From assembly GCF_001424125.1 (NCBI RefSeq), contig NZ_LMQI01000003.1, positions 270,252-334,251 on the forward strand: 64,000 bases of DNA, read 5' to 3'. The stretch comes from Cellulomonas sp. Leaf395. Lineage in GTDB: Bacteria; Actinomycetota; Actinomycetes; Actinomycetales; Cellulomonadaceae. Of this stretch, positions 31,807-41,035 are shown piece by piece. The notes under the pieces were generated by a model that saw only the letters and a list, made by a program, of their open reading frames with translations, did not search any database and was not told the origin of the DNA. Position numbers and translations under genes: made by a program. Within the stretch, counting starts at the first letter, position 1, and each line of letters starts with the position of its first letter.

Positions 31807-33156
31807 ATGGGCCGACTGTTCGGTACCGACGGCGTGCGCGGGCTCGCCAACCGCGACGTGACCGCCGAGCTGGCGCTCGACCTCTCGGTCGCCGCGGCGC
31901 ACGTCCTCGGCTCGCTCGGCCAGTTCGAGGGGCACCGGCCGCGCGCGATCGTCGGGCGTGACAGCCGCGCGTCAGGGGAGTTCCTCGCCGCGGCCGTAGC
32001 CGCAGGCCTGGCCTCGGCAGGCGTCGACGTCAACAACGTGGGCGTGCTGCCGACGCCCGCGGTGGCCTACCTGACCGCCGAGCTCGGCGTCGACATCGGG
32101 GTGGTGCTCTCCGCGTCGCACAACCCGATGCCCGACAACGGCATCAAGTTCCTGGCGCGCGGCGGGCACAAGCTCGACGACGAGCTGGAGGCCGCCATCG
32201 AGGCGCGCATGGGCGAGGACTGGGAACGTCCGCTCGGCGGAGACGTCGGTCGCATCCGCGTCGACACAGGACGGGCGGGCGAGCAGTACGTCGAGCACCT
32301 CGTCGGCACCATCGACGTGCCGCTGTCGGGGCTGCGCATCGCGGTCGACTGCGCGAACGGTGCCGCGAGCGACGTCGGTCCCGCGACGCTGCGGGCGGCC
32401 GGCGCCGACGTCGTCGTCATCAACGCCTCGCCCGACGGGCGCAACATCAACGAGAAGTGCGGCTCGACCCACCCCGAGCAGCTGCAGGCCGCCGTCGTGG
32501 CCTCGGAGGCGGACCTCGGGGTCGCCTTCGACGGGGACGCCGACCGGTGCCTCGCCGTCGACGCCTCGGGTGTCCTCGTGGACGGCGACCAGATCATGGG
32601 GATCCTCGCGATCGCGATGCGCGACCGCGGCGACCTCGTCGCCGACACCCTGGTCACCACCGTCATGAGCAACCTCGGCCTGAAGATCGCGATGACCGAG
32701 GCCGGGATCGAGACGATCGAGACCGCGGTCGGTGACCGATACGTGCTCGAGGCGATGCGTTCCGGGGGGTACTCCCTCGGAGGCGAGCAGTCCGGGCACA
32801 TCATCATGGCGGCGCACGCGACCACCGGCGACGGGGTCCTCACCGCGCTGCAGCTGGCCGCGCGCCTGGCCGCGACCGGGTCGACGATGGCCGACCTCGC
32901 AGGCGTTGTCCGTCGGCTGCCGCAGACCCTCGTCAACGTGCCGGGCGTCGACAAGCGCCGTGCGGCGTCGGACGAGTCGCTGCAGGACGCGGTGCGGTCG
33001 GCGGAGTCCGGCCTGGGCCGCACCGGACGGGTGCTCCTGCGGTCGTCGGGCACCGAGGACCTGGTCCGGGTCATGGTGGAGGCGGGGACGCAGGCGGAGG
33101 CGGACCGGGTGGCTCACGAGCTGGCCGACGTCGTCCTGCACCGGCTGGCGCTGTAG
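31807..33156 (+). CDS. glmM: Phosphoglucosamine mutase
   Basis: GlmM converts glucosamine-6-P into glucosamine-1-P for UDP-GlcNAc and peptidoglycan. The 449-residue protein starts [10 protein letters not shown] and has the active-site phosphoserine loop [15 protein letters not shown] (Ser104), the metal loop AFDGDADRC, the sugar loop GGEQSGHII and the phosphate-binding [20 protein letters not shown] precedes the ATG. The stop overlaps the def start. Confidence 0.96.
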   Translation: MGRLFGTDGVRGLANRDVTAELALDLSVAAAHVLGSLGQFEGHRPRAIVGRDSRASGEFLAAAVAAGLASAGVDVNNVGVLPTPAVAYLTAELGVDIGVVLSASHNPMPDNGIKFLARGGHKLDDELEAAIEARMGEDWERPLGGDVGRIRVDTGRAGEQYVEHLVGTIDVPLSGLRIAVDCANGAASDVGPATLRAAGADVVVINASPDGRNINEKCGSTHPEQLQAAVVASEADLGVAFDGDADRCLAVDASGVLVDGDQIMGILAIAMRDRGDLVADTLVTTVMSNLGLKIAMTEAGIETIETAVGDRYVLEAMRSGGYSLGGEQSGHIIMAAHATTGDGVLTALQLAARLAATGSTMADLAGVVRRLPQTLVNVPGVDKRRAASDESLQDAVRSAESGLGRTGRVLLRSSGTEDLVRVMVEAGTQAEADRVAHELADVVLHRLAL

Positions 33157-33821
33157 TGCCGTCCGGGCCCCAGTGGGACCAGGCGCTGCGTGACGTGGCG
33201 CTCTGGATCATCGAGGCCGGCACGCGCTCTGCTGACGGTGTCGCGCCCATCGTCCAGGCGGGGCACCCGGCACTTCGAGCCGTGGCGACTCCGTACGAGG
33301 GCCAGCTGTCGGACGAGGAGCTGGCGGCGCTCCTCGACGTGATGCACCGGACGATGCTGGCCGCTCCGGGCGTCGGGCTGGCCGCGCCGCAGCTGGGGCT
33401 CCCGGTGGCGCTCGCGGTGCTCGAGGACCCGGGTACCGCCTCCGACGAGCACGCGCAGGTCCGGGAGCGTGAGCCGCTGCCGTACCGGGTGCTCGTGAAC
33501 CCCCGGTACACCCCGGTCGGCGACGAGCGGGTCGGCTTCTACGAGGGGTGCCTCAGCGTCGTCGGCTACCAGGCCGTCGTCCCGCGCGCGCGTCACGTGC
33601 ACCTGACGGCCACGGACGAACGGGGGGACGTCGTCGACGAGATCGTGGGCGGCTGGTCCGCGCGGATCGTCCAGCACGAGACCGACCACCTCGCCGGGAC
33701 CCTGTACCTGGACCGCGCCGAGCTGCGCTCGCTCGCGGCGACCGACGAGCTGGGCGGGCGGTGGGCGGCGGAGCCGAAGCCGGCTGCTGCAGCCCGCGCG
33801 CTCGGCTTCTCGCTGGACTGA
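33156..33821 (+). CDS. def: Peptide deformylase
   Basis: Def removes the N-formyl group from nascent proteins. The 221-residue protein shows the three motifs: GVGLAAPQ (residues 72-79), EGCLS (130-134, metal Cys132) and QHETDHLAG (173-181, HExxH-type His ligands and catalytic Glu). N- and C-terminal extensions of about 30 residues are longer than in E. coli Def. The GTG overlaps the glmM TAG (TAGTG). Confidence 0.94.
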   Translation: MPSGPQWDQALRDVALWIIEAGTRSADGVAPIVQAGHPALRAVATPYEGQLSDEELAALLDVMHRTMLAAPGVGLAAPQLGLPVALAVLEDPGTASDEHAQVREREPLPYRVLVNPRYTPVGDERVGFYEGCLSVVGYQAVVPRARHVHLTATDERGDVVDEIVGGWSARIVQHETDHLAGTLYLDRAELRSLAATDELGGRWAAEPKPAAAARALGFSLD

Positions 33822-33988
33822 GGGAGCCCCCGTCGGGGGAGCCGGGGTCCGACCCTGGGATGATTCGGGGCGGCACCAGGGATGAACCGGGGGTCACCCC
33901 TATGTCATCCGGGCGGTACCGCGACTTACCGTGGAGCCATGACACCGGCCGGATCGCCGTCGGTGCACGACGCAGGAGCTGATGTCAC

Positions 33989-34687
33989 GTGCTGGAGGGG
34001 TGGGCCCTGGCCCTCGTAGGTTCCCCGTGGATCTTCGTCGTGCTCTACACGTTCGCCACCATCGACGGTTTCTTCCCGCCGATCCCCAGCGAGTCGATCG
34101 TCATCGCGGTGTCCGCTGTCGCCATGGCCGAGGGCTCGCCCAACCTCGCGCTGATCATGCTCGTCGCCGCCGCAGGCGCGTGGACCGGGGACCAGATCGC
34201 GTACCAGATCGGCACCAAGGTGAAGGTGCGCGAGCTGCGCGTCCTGCGGTCGCCGAGGGGGCAGGCGGCCGTCGACTGGGCGGAGACCGCGCTGGCGAAC
34301 CGTGGGGCGGCGTTCATCATCGCCGCCCGCTACATCCCGATCGGGCGCGTCGCGGTGAACATGACCGCGGGCGCGGTGGGCTACAGCCGGCGCCGCTTCA
34401 TGGGGCTCACCGCGATCGCAGCCGTCACCTGGGCCTGCTACTCGGCGCTCATCGGGATCGGTGCCGGTGCCTGGCTCCACGACCACACGCTCGTCGCGGT
34501 CGCGGTCGGCGTCGTCGGTGGGCTGGCGATCGGGCTGGTCATCGACTGGGTGCTGCGCAAGCTCACTCACCACCGCCCGGCCCGTGCGGACAGCGCACCG
34601 GCGCTGCTGGCCGACGAGCCGGACAGCCCCCCGGCACTGCCGACTGCTCCGGTCACAGGACGCTCACGATCCGACCCCGCTGCCTAA
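33989..34687 (+). CDS. DedA-family membrane protein
   Basis: The 232-residue protein has the DedA/SNARE-associated fold: an early re-entrant-type segment DGFFPPIPSESIVIAVSA, the GDQIAYQIGTK block, the conserved RYIPIGRVAVNMTAGAVGYSRRRF motif and further hydrophobic segments. The last 45 residues are a Pro/Ala-rich cytoplasmic tail. DedA proteins are linked to undecaprenyl-phosphate or lipid flipping and membrane homeostasis. The GTG start at 33989 has AGGAG at 33974-33978. The 167-nt gap before it contains a small CCCCC/GGGGG hairpin (33827-33839). Confidence 0.88.
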   Translation: MLEGWALALVGSPWIFVVLYTFATIDGFFPPIPSESIVIAVSAVAMAEGSPNLALIMLVAAAGAWTGDQIAYQIGTKVKVRELRVLRSPRGQAAVDWAETALANRGAAFIIAARYIPIGRVAVNMTAGAVGYSRRRFMGLTAIAAVTWACYSALIGIGAGAWLHDHTLVAVAVGVVGGLAIGLVIDWVLRKLTHHRPARADSAPALLADEPDSPPALPTAPVTGRSRSDPAA

Positions 34688-34825
34688 CGATCCGGTATCA
34701 CTGCGTCATTTCGCCCATGACTGTGCTTACTCTCTGACCGTGTCGACGTCGGCGTCGGCGCTCCCGTGCCTGATCACACCCCCGGGGGTGTCCGCGGGCA
34801 TGGGCGGAGGCAGACAGGGGGCGAG

Positions 34826-35422
34826 ATGGACGCGCGCGCGAGGTGGGCCGTCTGCCTCGCGCTGCCTGCGGCACTCCTGCTGGGCCTCGCCGCGTGCAGC
34901 GCCCCCGGTGAGCGGGCGCAGGACACCCCCACCGCAGTCGTCGTCGGCGCCGCCGACTGCCTCTCGTCGCAGGTCCTCGCAGATCTGGGCCTCGTGGCGG
35001 CCGGTGCGCCCAGTGGAGCTGGCTCCCCACACGCGGACGCCCCCGAGGCGGGCCGCGTGCCGGACGGCTTCCTGCCCGTCAGCGTGGTCGTGTGCGCCCC
35101 GGGGGGCACCCTGCAGGACTCGTCCGGGACGTGGGTGGCGCTGACGGCGAGCCGACGGGAGGGCGACCTGGACCCGCTCGTCGCGGCGCTGCGCCGGCCG
35201 TCCGCACCGCGCGGCGGGACGTGCAGCACCGCTGCCGTCGAGGCGCCGTCCCTCTGGCTCGTCGACGCCCTCGGTCGTGCGGTCCGTCCGGTGTGGCCGA
35301 CGGACCGCTGCGGCTCCCCGCAGCAGGCGGTGTCGACCGCTCTGGACGCCCTCGAGGAGACGGACAGCGAGCAGTACCCGGTCCGGCTCGTGGTCCCGGC
35401 CGAGCCGACGGCGCAGCGCTGA
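34826..35422 (+). CDS. Hypothetical lipoprotein
   Basis: This 198-residue protein has a basic start, a hydrophobic stretch and the lipobox LAAC, so it is predicted to be a lipid-anchored surface protein. The mature part has several Cys (ADCLSSQ, VVVCAPGG, GGTCSTAA, DRCGSPQQ) that could form disulfides. No family is recognised. The ATG at 34826 has GGGGGCGAG before it. A possible -10 box TACTCT lies at 34728-34733. It is convergent with the TetR-CoaA gene. Confidence 0.65.
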   Translation: MDARARWAVCLALPAALLLGLAACSAPGERAQDTPTAVVVGAADCLSSQVLADLGLVAAGAPSGAGSPHADAPEAGRVPDGFLPVSVVVCAPGGTLQDSSGTWVALTASRREGDLDPLVAALRRPSAPRGGTCSTAAVEAPSLWLVDALGRAVRPVWPTDRCGSPQQAVSTALDALEETDSEQYPVRLVVPAEPTAQR

Positions 35423-35434
35423 GCGCCCTGAGCA

Positions 35435-37018
35435 CTACAGCTTGCGCAGCCGGACCCTTTCCACCGCGTGGTCGCTGTCCTTGGTCAGCACGAGGGTGGC
35501 CCGGCTGCGGGTGGGCAGGATGTTCTGCACCAGGTTGGGCTCGTTGATCGAGTCCCAGATCCGTTCGGCTCGCTCCACCGCCTCGTCGTCGGTGAGCGCG
35601 GCGTACCGGTGGAAGTACGACTCGGGCCGTGCGAACGCGGTCTGCCGCAGCGCGAGGAAGCGGTCGACGTACCAGCGGCGGACGTCGCTCGTGCGAGCGT
35701 CGACGTAGATCGAGAAGTCGAAGAAGTCGCTCACCGCCAGGTTCGACGTGCCCTCGGCGGTCGGCCGGGCGGGCTGGAGCACGTTGAGGCCCTCGACGAT
35801 GAGCACGTCGGGGCGATTCACCACGATCTCGCGGCCCGGGAGGATGTCGTAGGTCAGGTGGTCGTACACGGGGACCCTGACCTCCGGGCGCCCTGCTTTC
35901 ACCTTGGACACGAAGCGGAGCAGGGACCGGCGGTCGTACGACTCGGGGAAGCCCTTGCGGTCCATCAGCCCGCGGCGCTCGAGCTCGGCGTTGGGGTAGA
36001 GGAAGCCGTCGGTGGTGATCAGCTGGACCCGGGGCGTCGCGGGCCACCGCGCCAGCAGCTCGCGCAGGAGCCGCGCGGTGGTCGACTTGCCGACGGCGAC
36101 GGAGCCTGCGACGCCGATCACGAACGGGGTACCGCCGACGTCCTCGCGCAGGAACGTGCTCGACGCGGCGTGCAGCCCGCGGGTCGCCTCGATGTGCAGG
36201 TCGAGCAGCCGGGAGATCGGGCGGTAGATGGCGTCGACCTCGGCCAGGTCGATCGGGTCCCCGAGGCCCGCGAGGCGCTCGACGTCGGCGTCGGTGAGCG
36301 GGAGCGGGGTCGACGCGGAGAGGCGGGTCCAGGCGGCGCGGTCGAGGTCGACGTAGGGCGACGCCGGCGTGATCGCGCTGGGCCGAGGCGCCTGCACGTC
36401 CGACGTCGGCGCGGGGTCGGCGGTGGTGGGAGCGCCGAACCCGACGAGGACCGCGCGCACCCCGGCGTCGAACTCCCGGCGGGCGGCAGGTCCGGCGGAG
36501 CCGCTCAGGTCGGGCTGCAGGATCTCGGTCATGACCCACCCGTGGACCTGCGACCAGATGCTGCGGGCGATCGTCTCGGTGTCCCCGGTCAGCTCGCCTC
36601 GGTCGACGGCGTCCTGCGTCCGCGCGATGTGGTCGTCGAGAGAGAGCCCCCCTCGCTGCGCCGCGGCGTCGGTGGCATCGCCGGCCGTGATGCTGGGCGC
36701 GAACATCACCGTGTACTCCAGCGGGTGGGCGAGGGCCCAGTCCCGGTACGCGTGGGCGCCGCGGAGCAGCCTGTCGATGCCGTGCAGCGTGTCGGTCGGT
36801 GCCAACGCCTCGTCGAGCCCGGCGAACGCCTCCATGATCGCCGCGTCGACGAGGGCGGACTTGCTGCCGAAGTGGGTGTACACCCCGATGGTCGAGCAGC
36901 CCGCCAGCGCGGCGACCCGGCGCACGGTGAGCGCCGCCGGCCCCTCGGTGCCGAGGATCTTGACGGTCTCGGCCAGGATCCGGTCGCGCAGGTGCGGCGT
37001 TGACGTCGCTGTGGTCAC
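35435..37018 (-). CDS. coaA: TetR-type DNA-binding domain fused to type I pantothenate kinase
   Basis: One uninterrupted frame of 527 residues carries two proteins. Residues 1-195 are a complete TetR regulator: HTH at 31-50 ([20 protein letters not shown]) and a ligand-binding helical domain with [18 protein letters not shown] and [10 protein letters not shown]. Residues 196-218 are a Pro/Ala/Thr-rich linker. Residues 219-527 are a full Coa[16 protein letters not shown]-loop [12 protein letters not shown] (302-313), [38 protein letters not shown] and the [13 protein letters not shown] end. CoaA phosphorylates pantothenate, the first step of CoA synthesis. GTG at 37018 lies exactly 6 nt after a -10 box, so the mRNA is probably leaderless. 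A GTG at 36397 (Val208) could start a stand-alone 320-residue CoaA but has no ribosome binding site. Confidence 0.88.
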   Translation of the reverse strand: MTTATSTPHLRDRILAETVKILGTEGPAALTVRRVAALAGCSTIGVYTHFGSKSALVDAAIMEAFAGLDEALAPTDTLHGIDRLLRGAHAYRDWALAHPLEYTVMFAPSITAGDATDAAAQRGGLSLDDHIARTQDAVDRGELTGDTETIARSIWSQVHGWVMTEILQPDLSGSAGPAARREFDAGVRAVLVGFGAPTTADPAPTSDVQAPRPSAITPASPYVDLDRAAWTRLSASTPLPLTDADVERLAGLGDPIDLAEVDAIYRPISRLLDLHIEATRGLHAASSTFLREDVGGTPFVIGVAGSVAVGKSTTARLLRELLARWPATPRVQLITTDGFLYPNAELERRGLMDRKGFPESYDRRSLLRFVSKVKAGRPEVRVPVYDHLTYDILPGREIVVNRPDVLIVEGLNVLQPARPTAEGTSNLAVSDFFDFSIYVDARTSDVRRWYVDRFLALRQTAFARPESYFHRYAALTDDEAVERAERIWDSINEPNLVQNILPTRSRATLVLTKDSDHAVERVRLRKL

Positions 37019-37024
37019 ATCACT

Positions 37025-37051
37025 ACGTTATGGCCATAACAACGTTATTCT
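37025..37051. promoter_or_regulatory. Palindromic operator and divergent promoters of tetR-coaA and the PEBP lipoprotein
   Basis: GTTATGGCCATAAC (37027-37040) is a perfect 14-bp palindrome and CGTTAT recurs at 37043-37048. On the minus strand TAACGT (37030-37025) is a -10 box whose start site falls on the GTG at 37018. On the plus strand TATTCT (37046-37051) is a -10 box for the PEBP gene. A protein on the palindrome would cover the minus-strand -10 and the plus-strand spacer, so it should control both genes, most likely as the TetR domain's own site. Confidence 0.65.
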
Positions 37052-37094
37052 GCGTCGGGGATCTGCCGGCGCGGGCGATGCACGGGGAGGCGAC

Positions 37095-37697
37095 ATGGCG
37101 CGCAGGGTCCGGGACGAGCGACGACGCGGTGGCCGAGGTGCGCCGGCGGGGATCGCGGCCGTGGCCGTGACCGTGGCCGTCGTGCTGGCGGGATGCTCGA
37201 CCGGCAGCGCCGCGTCGGACCCGCCGGAGTCGGCGCACCCCGGCCTGGTCCTGACCAGCCCCGACCTCGACGACACGGGTGCGCTCCCCGCCTGGGCGTC
37301 GGGGGTGTACGGGACCACCTGCGCCGGGGAGAACCGGTCGCCGGCACTCGCCTGGGACGGGGTACCCGACGGGACGCGGTCGTTCGTCGTGACGTTCACC
37401 GATCCCGCGCACCCGAGCTATGTGCACTGGGTCGTCACCGGCATCGACCCGTCCGCGACGGGGCTGGAGCCTGCTGACGCCGGGATGGTCGACGGCGGGA
37501 TCGTCGGGGACAGCTTCCGTGGCAGCGGGACCTACTCCGGACCGTGCGTCGAGGGAAACTCCTACGTCTACACGGTGTTCGCGCTCGACGACGAGGTCAC
37601 CGGCACGGCGCGGACCACGCTGGGCGATGCGCACGCGCTCATGGAGGGGCACATCCTGGACCAGGCGGAGCTCGTGGTGAAGCCGGCGGCGCCGTGA
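37095..37697 (+). CDS. PEBP/YbhB-family lipoprotein
   Basis: The 200-residue protein has a lipoprotein signal ending VLAGC and a phosphatidylethanolamine-binding-protein fold: CAGENRSPALAWDGVPDGTRSF, TFTDPAHPSYVHWVVTGI (the ligand-site Asp/Pro and His) and GPCVEGNSYVYTVFALD. The function of bacterial PEBP proteins is not settled; an external lipid- or ligand-binding role is likely. The ATG at 37095 follows GGGGAGG. It shares the palindromic control region with the TetR-CoaA gene. Confidence 0.82.
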   Translation: MARRVRDERRRGGRGAPAGIAAVAVTVAVVLAGCSTGSAASDPPESAHPGLVLTSPDLDDTGALPAWASGVYGTTCAGENRSPALAWDGVPDGTRSFVVTFTDPAHPSYVHWVVTGIDPSATGLEPADAGMVDGGIVGDSFRGSGTYSGPCVEGNSYVYTVFALDDEVTGTARTTLGDAHALMEGHILDQAELVVKPAAP

Positions 37698-37718
37698 GGG
37701 GGGTCCGTGGGCGCCGTC

Positions 37719-37724
37719 TACACT
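37719..37724 (+). promoter_or_regulatory. glmS: -10 box next to the glmS start
   Basis: TACACT (TANNNT) ends 7 nt before the glmS ATG and no Shine-Dalgarno sequence lies between. A leaderless or nearly leaderless mRNA is expected. Confidence 0.5.
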
Positions 37725-37731
37725 CGCCGTC

Positions 37732-39588
37732 ATGTGTGGAATCGTCGGCTACGTCGGTAGCCAGGTAGCCAGCGACCGCCCCCTGGACGTGGTGATGGAG
37801 GGACTGCGACGCCTCGAGTACCGGGGATACGACTCGGCGGGCGTCGCGCTCGTCAGTCCCACCGGGACCCTGGCGACCGCGAAGAAGGCCGGCAAGCTGG
37901 CGAACCTCGTCGAGGAGCTGGACCTGCATCCGCTGCCGGAGTCGACGGCGGCCATCGGGCACACGCGGTGGGCCACCCACGGCGGGCCGACGGACGTGAA
38001 CGCGCACCCGCACGTCGCCGGCAAGCTCGCCGTGATCCACAACGGCATCGTCGAGAACTTCGCCATCCTCAAGGCGGGCCTCGAGGCCGACGGCGTCCGA
38101 TTCACGTCCCAGACCGACACCGAGGTCGCTGCGCAGCTCATCGCGCGCGCCTACGAGACGACCGGAGACCTGACGGCCGCGATGGCGGCGGTCGCGCGAA
38201 CGCTGCACGGCACGTTCACGCTGCTGGCCGTCCACGAGGACGCCCCCGACGTCGTCGTCGGCGCGCGGCACGACTCGCCGCTCGTCGTCGGCATCGGCGA
38301 CGGCGAGAACTTCCTGGGGTCGGACGTCGCGGCGTTCATCTCGCACACACGCGAGGCGCTCGAGCTGGGCCAGGACCAGGTGGTGACCATCACCCCCGAC
38401 TCCGTCACCGTCACGGACTTCGACGGCCGTCCCGCGCAGGCGCGTCGCTACTCGGTCGACTGGGACGCCGCGGCGGCCGAGAAGGGCGGCTACGCGTCCT
38501 TCATGGACAAGGAGATCCACGACCAGCCGCACGCCGTCGCCGACACGTTGCTCGGCCGGACCGACGCCCACGGTCGGCTCGTGCTCGACGAGATCCGGAT
38601 CGACGAGTCCGTGCTGCGGTCGGTCGACAAGATCATCGTCGTCGCCTGCGGCACCGCCGCGTACGCCGGCCACGTCGCCAAGTACGCGATCGAGCACTGG
38701 TGCCGGATCCCCGTCGAAGTCGAGCTGGCCCACGAGTTCCGCTACCGCGACCCGGTGGTCAACGAGCGCACGCTCGTCGTGGCGGTGTCCCAGTCGGGCG
38801 AGACGATGGACACGCTCATGGCCGTCCGGCACGCGCGGGAGCAGGGTGCCAAGGTGCTCGCCCTGGTGAACACCCACGGCTCGACCATCCCGCGCGAGGC
38901 CGACGCTGTGCTCTACACGCACGCCGGGCCCGAGATCGCCGTGGCGTCCACCAAGGCGTTCCTCGCCCAGATCACCGCCGCGTACCTGCTCGGCCTGTAC
39001 CTCGCGCAGCTGCGCGGCAACAAGTACGCCGACGAGGTCTCCGCGATCCTCTCCGAGCTGCGCGCCATGCCGGACAAGATCCAGCAGGTGCTCGACCGTG
39101 CCGACCGGGTCCGCGAGACGGCGCGGTCCATGGTGGACACGAAGTCCGTGCTGTTCCTCGGCCGGCACGTCGGGTTTCCCGTGGCCATGGAGGGCGCGCT
39201 CAAGCTCAAGGAGCTCGCCTACATCCACGCCGAGGGGTTCGCCGCGGGGGAGCTGAAGCACGGCCCGATCGCGCTCATCGAAGAGGGGCAGGCGGTGTTC
39301 GTCATCGTGCCGTCGCCGCGTGGACGCGACTCGCTGCACTCGAAGGTCGTCTCCAACATCCAGGAGATCCGCGCCCGTGGTGCGCGCACCATGGTGATCG
39401 CGGAGGACGGCGACGTGGACGTGCTGCCGTACGCCGACGAGGTGTTCTACGTGCCGCAGTCGCCCACGCTGCTGGCCCCGCTGCTGGCCGTGGTCCCGCT
39501 CCAGATCTTCGCGTGCGAGCTGGCGACCGCCAAGGGTCTGGACGTCGACCAGCCGCGCAACCTGGCGAAGTCGGTCACGGTCGAGTGA
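37732..39588 (+). CDS. glmS: Glutamine-fructose-6-phosphate aminotransferase (isomerising)
   Basis: GlmS makes glucosamine-6-P from fructose-6-P and glutamine, the entry to cell-wall amino sugars. The 618-residue protein begins MCGIVGYVG with the nucleophilic Cys2 of the glutaminase domain, followed by [12 protein letters not shown] and HNGIVENF. The two SIS domains follow with [25 protein letters not shown], and the C-terminal KSVTVE end. It overlaps acpS by 4 nt (GTGA). GlmM, the next enzyme of the pathway, is about 5 kb upstream. Confidence 0.97.
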   Translation: MCGIVGYVGSQVASDRPLDVVMEGLRRLEYRGYDSAGVALVSPTGTLATAKKAGKLANLVEELDLHPLPESTAAIGHTRWATHGGPTDVNAHPHVAGKLAVIHNGIVENFAILKAGLEADGVRFTSQTDTEVAAQLIARAYETTGDLTAAMAAVARTLHGTFTLLAVHEDAPDVVVGARHDSPLVVGIGDGENFLGSDVAAFISHTREALELGQDQVVTITPDSVTVTDFDGRPAQARRYSVDWDAAAAEKGGYASFMDKEIHDQPHAVADTLLGRTDAHGRLVLDEIRIDESVLRSVDKIIVVACGTAAYAGHVAKYAIEHWCRIPVEVELAHEFRYRDPVVNERTLVVAVSQSGETMDTLMAVRHAREQGAKVLALVNTHGSTIPREADAVLYTHAGPEIAVASTKAFLAQITAAYLLGLYLAQLRGNKYADEVSAILSELRAMPDKIQQVLDRADRVRETARSMVDTKSVLFLGRHVGFPVAMEGALKLKELAYIHAEGFAAGELKHGPIALIEEGQAVFVIVPSPRGRDSLHSKVVSNIQEIRARGARTMVIAEDGDVDVLPYADEVFYVPQSPTLLAPLLAVVPLQIFACELATAKGLDVDQPRNLAKSVTVE

Positions 39589-39938
39589 TCGTCGGCGTCG
39601 GGATCGACGTCGTCGACGTCGCGCGCTTCGTCGACACCCTGCACCGGGTGCCGGCGCTGCGGACGCGGCTGTTCACGCCCGAGGAACGGGAGATGCCCGA
39701 GACCTCCTTGGCCGCGCGGTTCGCGGCCAAGGAGGCCATCGCCAAGGCGCTCGGTGCGCCTGCGGGGATGAGCTGGCAGGACGCGACCGTGCGCCGCGTC
39801 GCCGGTGCGCAGCCGGTGGTCGAAGTCGTCGGCACCGTCGCCGCCGCAGCAGCCGCGGCCGGCGTCGACCGCTTCCACCTGTCCATCTCCCACGACGCCG
39901 GCATCGCGTCCGCCGTCGTGATCGCCGAACGCGACTGA
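39585..39938 (+). CDS. acpS: Holo-[acyl-carrier-protein] synthase
   Basis: AcpS moves the 4'-phosphopantetheine group of CoA onto ACP. The 117-residue protein has [13 protein letters not shown] with metal ligand Asp8, RLFTPEE, and [17 protein letters not shown] with the second acidic ligand Glu50, then [18 protein letters not shown]. The GTG overlaps the glmS stop. Its substrate CoA comes from the pathway begun by the TetR-CoaA protein 2.5 kb upstream. Confidence 0.95.
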   Translation: MIVGVGIDVVDVARFVDTLHRVPALRTRLFTPEEREMPETSLAARFAAKEAIAKALGAPAGMSWQDATVRRVAGAQPVVEVVGTVAAAAAAAGVDRFHLSISHDAGIASAVVIAERD

Positions 39939-39941
39939 GCG

Positions 39942-40928
39942 TCAGCGCAGTGCTGGGATGACCTGGCTCTCGAACAGCTCGATGCCGGAGCGGTCGTAGG
40001 CCGCCTCCGCGAAGTACGTGATCGCGTAGGTCATGCCGAGCTTCTGCAGCTCCTGCAGTCGCTCGACGATCTGCTCGGGCGTGCCCACCAGGGTGCCGTT
40101 GCGGAAGTCCTCCGCGACCTGCGGTGCCTTGTCGGGGATGGTGGTGCTCAGGTGCTCCTCGACCCACGCGATGCGGTCGTCGACCTCAGCTTCCGTGGAC
40201 CCGATGACGACGTTGTAGTTGGACGACCGCGTGATCTCCTCGAACGGGCGCCCGATGTCCTCGCAGTGCCCGCGCAAGATCGCCGACTTGTGCGTGAACG
40301 CGTCGGGGGCGCCCGCGAAGTTGGTGTAAGCGGCGTGCTCGGCCGCGATCCGCAGGGTCTTCTTCTCGCCTCCGCCGGCGATCCACAGCGGCGGTCCGTC
40401 CACCTGCAGGGGCAGCGGGGACAGCTGCGCGCCGTCGACCTGGTAGTGCTCGCCGGCCAGGGTCGCGGAGCCGTTGGTCCACATCTGCTTGAAGATCTGC
40501 ACACCCTCGTCCAGCATCGCGATCCGCTGGCCCGCGGACGGGAAGCCGTAGCCGTACGCACGCCACTCGTGCTCGTACCAGCCGGCGCCGATGCCCATCT
40601 CGACGCGGCCGCCCGAGATGATGTCCGCCGTCGTCGCGACCTTGGCCAGGTACGCCGGGTTCCGGTAGGCCATGCAGGTGCACATCTGGCCGAGGCGGAC
40701 GCGGCTGGTGCTCGCGGCGAACGCGTTGATGAGGCTCCAGGCCTCGTGCGTCGCCTCGCCGTTGGGCTCGGGCGTGGCGTGGAAGTGGTCGTAGACCCAG
40801 ATCGAGTCGTAGGCGTCGCCCTGGTCGGCGTGGGTGGCGAGGCTGCTCATGGTCTGCCAGTGGTCACGCGGCTCGATGCCGGTGAGGTCCTGCCGCCAGC
40901 CCTGGGGGATGAAGAGTCCGAAGCGCAT
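39942..40928 (-). CDS. LLM-class (F420-type) oxidoreductase
   Basis: The 328-residue protein has the luciferase-like monooxygenase barrel: RFGLFIPQG, SIWVYDHFH, RVRLGQMCTCMAYRNPAYLAK, the SGGRVEMGIGAGWYEHEWRAYG signature and a C-terminal VGTPEQIVERLQEL. Members use FMN or coenzyme F420; the sequence type is close to actinobacterial F420-dependent enzymes. The substrate is unknown. The start at 40928 gives MRFGLFIP; a TAACGT -10 box (40941-40936) is 7 nt upstream. It is convergent with acpS and divergent from nnr. Confidence 0.83.
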   Translation of the reverse strand: MRFGLFIPQGWRQDLTGIEPRDHWQTMSSLATHADQGDAYDSIWVYDHFHATPEPNGEATHEAWSLINAFAASTSRVRLGQMCTCMAYRNPAYLAKVATTADIISGGRVEMGIGAGWYEHEWRAYGYGFPSAGQRIAMLDEGVQIFKQMWTNGSATLAGEHYQVDGAQLSPLPLQVDGPPLWIAGGGEKKTLRIAAEHAAYTNFAGAPDAFTHKSAILRGHCEDIGRPFEEITRSSNYNVVIGSTEAEVDDRIAWVEEHLSTTIPDKAPQVAEDFRNGTLVGTPEQIVERLQELQKLGMTYAITYFAEAAYDRSGIELFESQVIPALR

Positions 40929-41035
40929 GCGGGGCACGTTACCTGCGCGGGCGCCGGCTCGCGTCCGGTGGTCGAATCGATGCAATCCGACATTCGCGCT
41001 CGCGCCCGCGTGCGAATGCGCTCTCACCCGTCAGG

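Noticed and set aside
33827..33839. CCCCC-GTC-GGGGG hairpin after def as a terminator
   Set aside because: A five-pair stem with no T-tract is too weak for a confident terminator call.
36397..36420. Separate coaA start at GTG 36397
   Set aside because: It would give a normal-length 320-residue CoaA, but no Shine-Dalgarno sequence or -10 box precedes it. It is kept as an alternative, not as the call.
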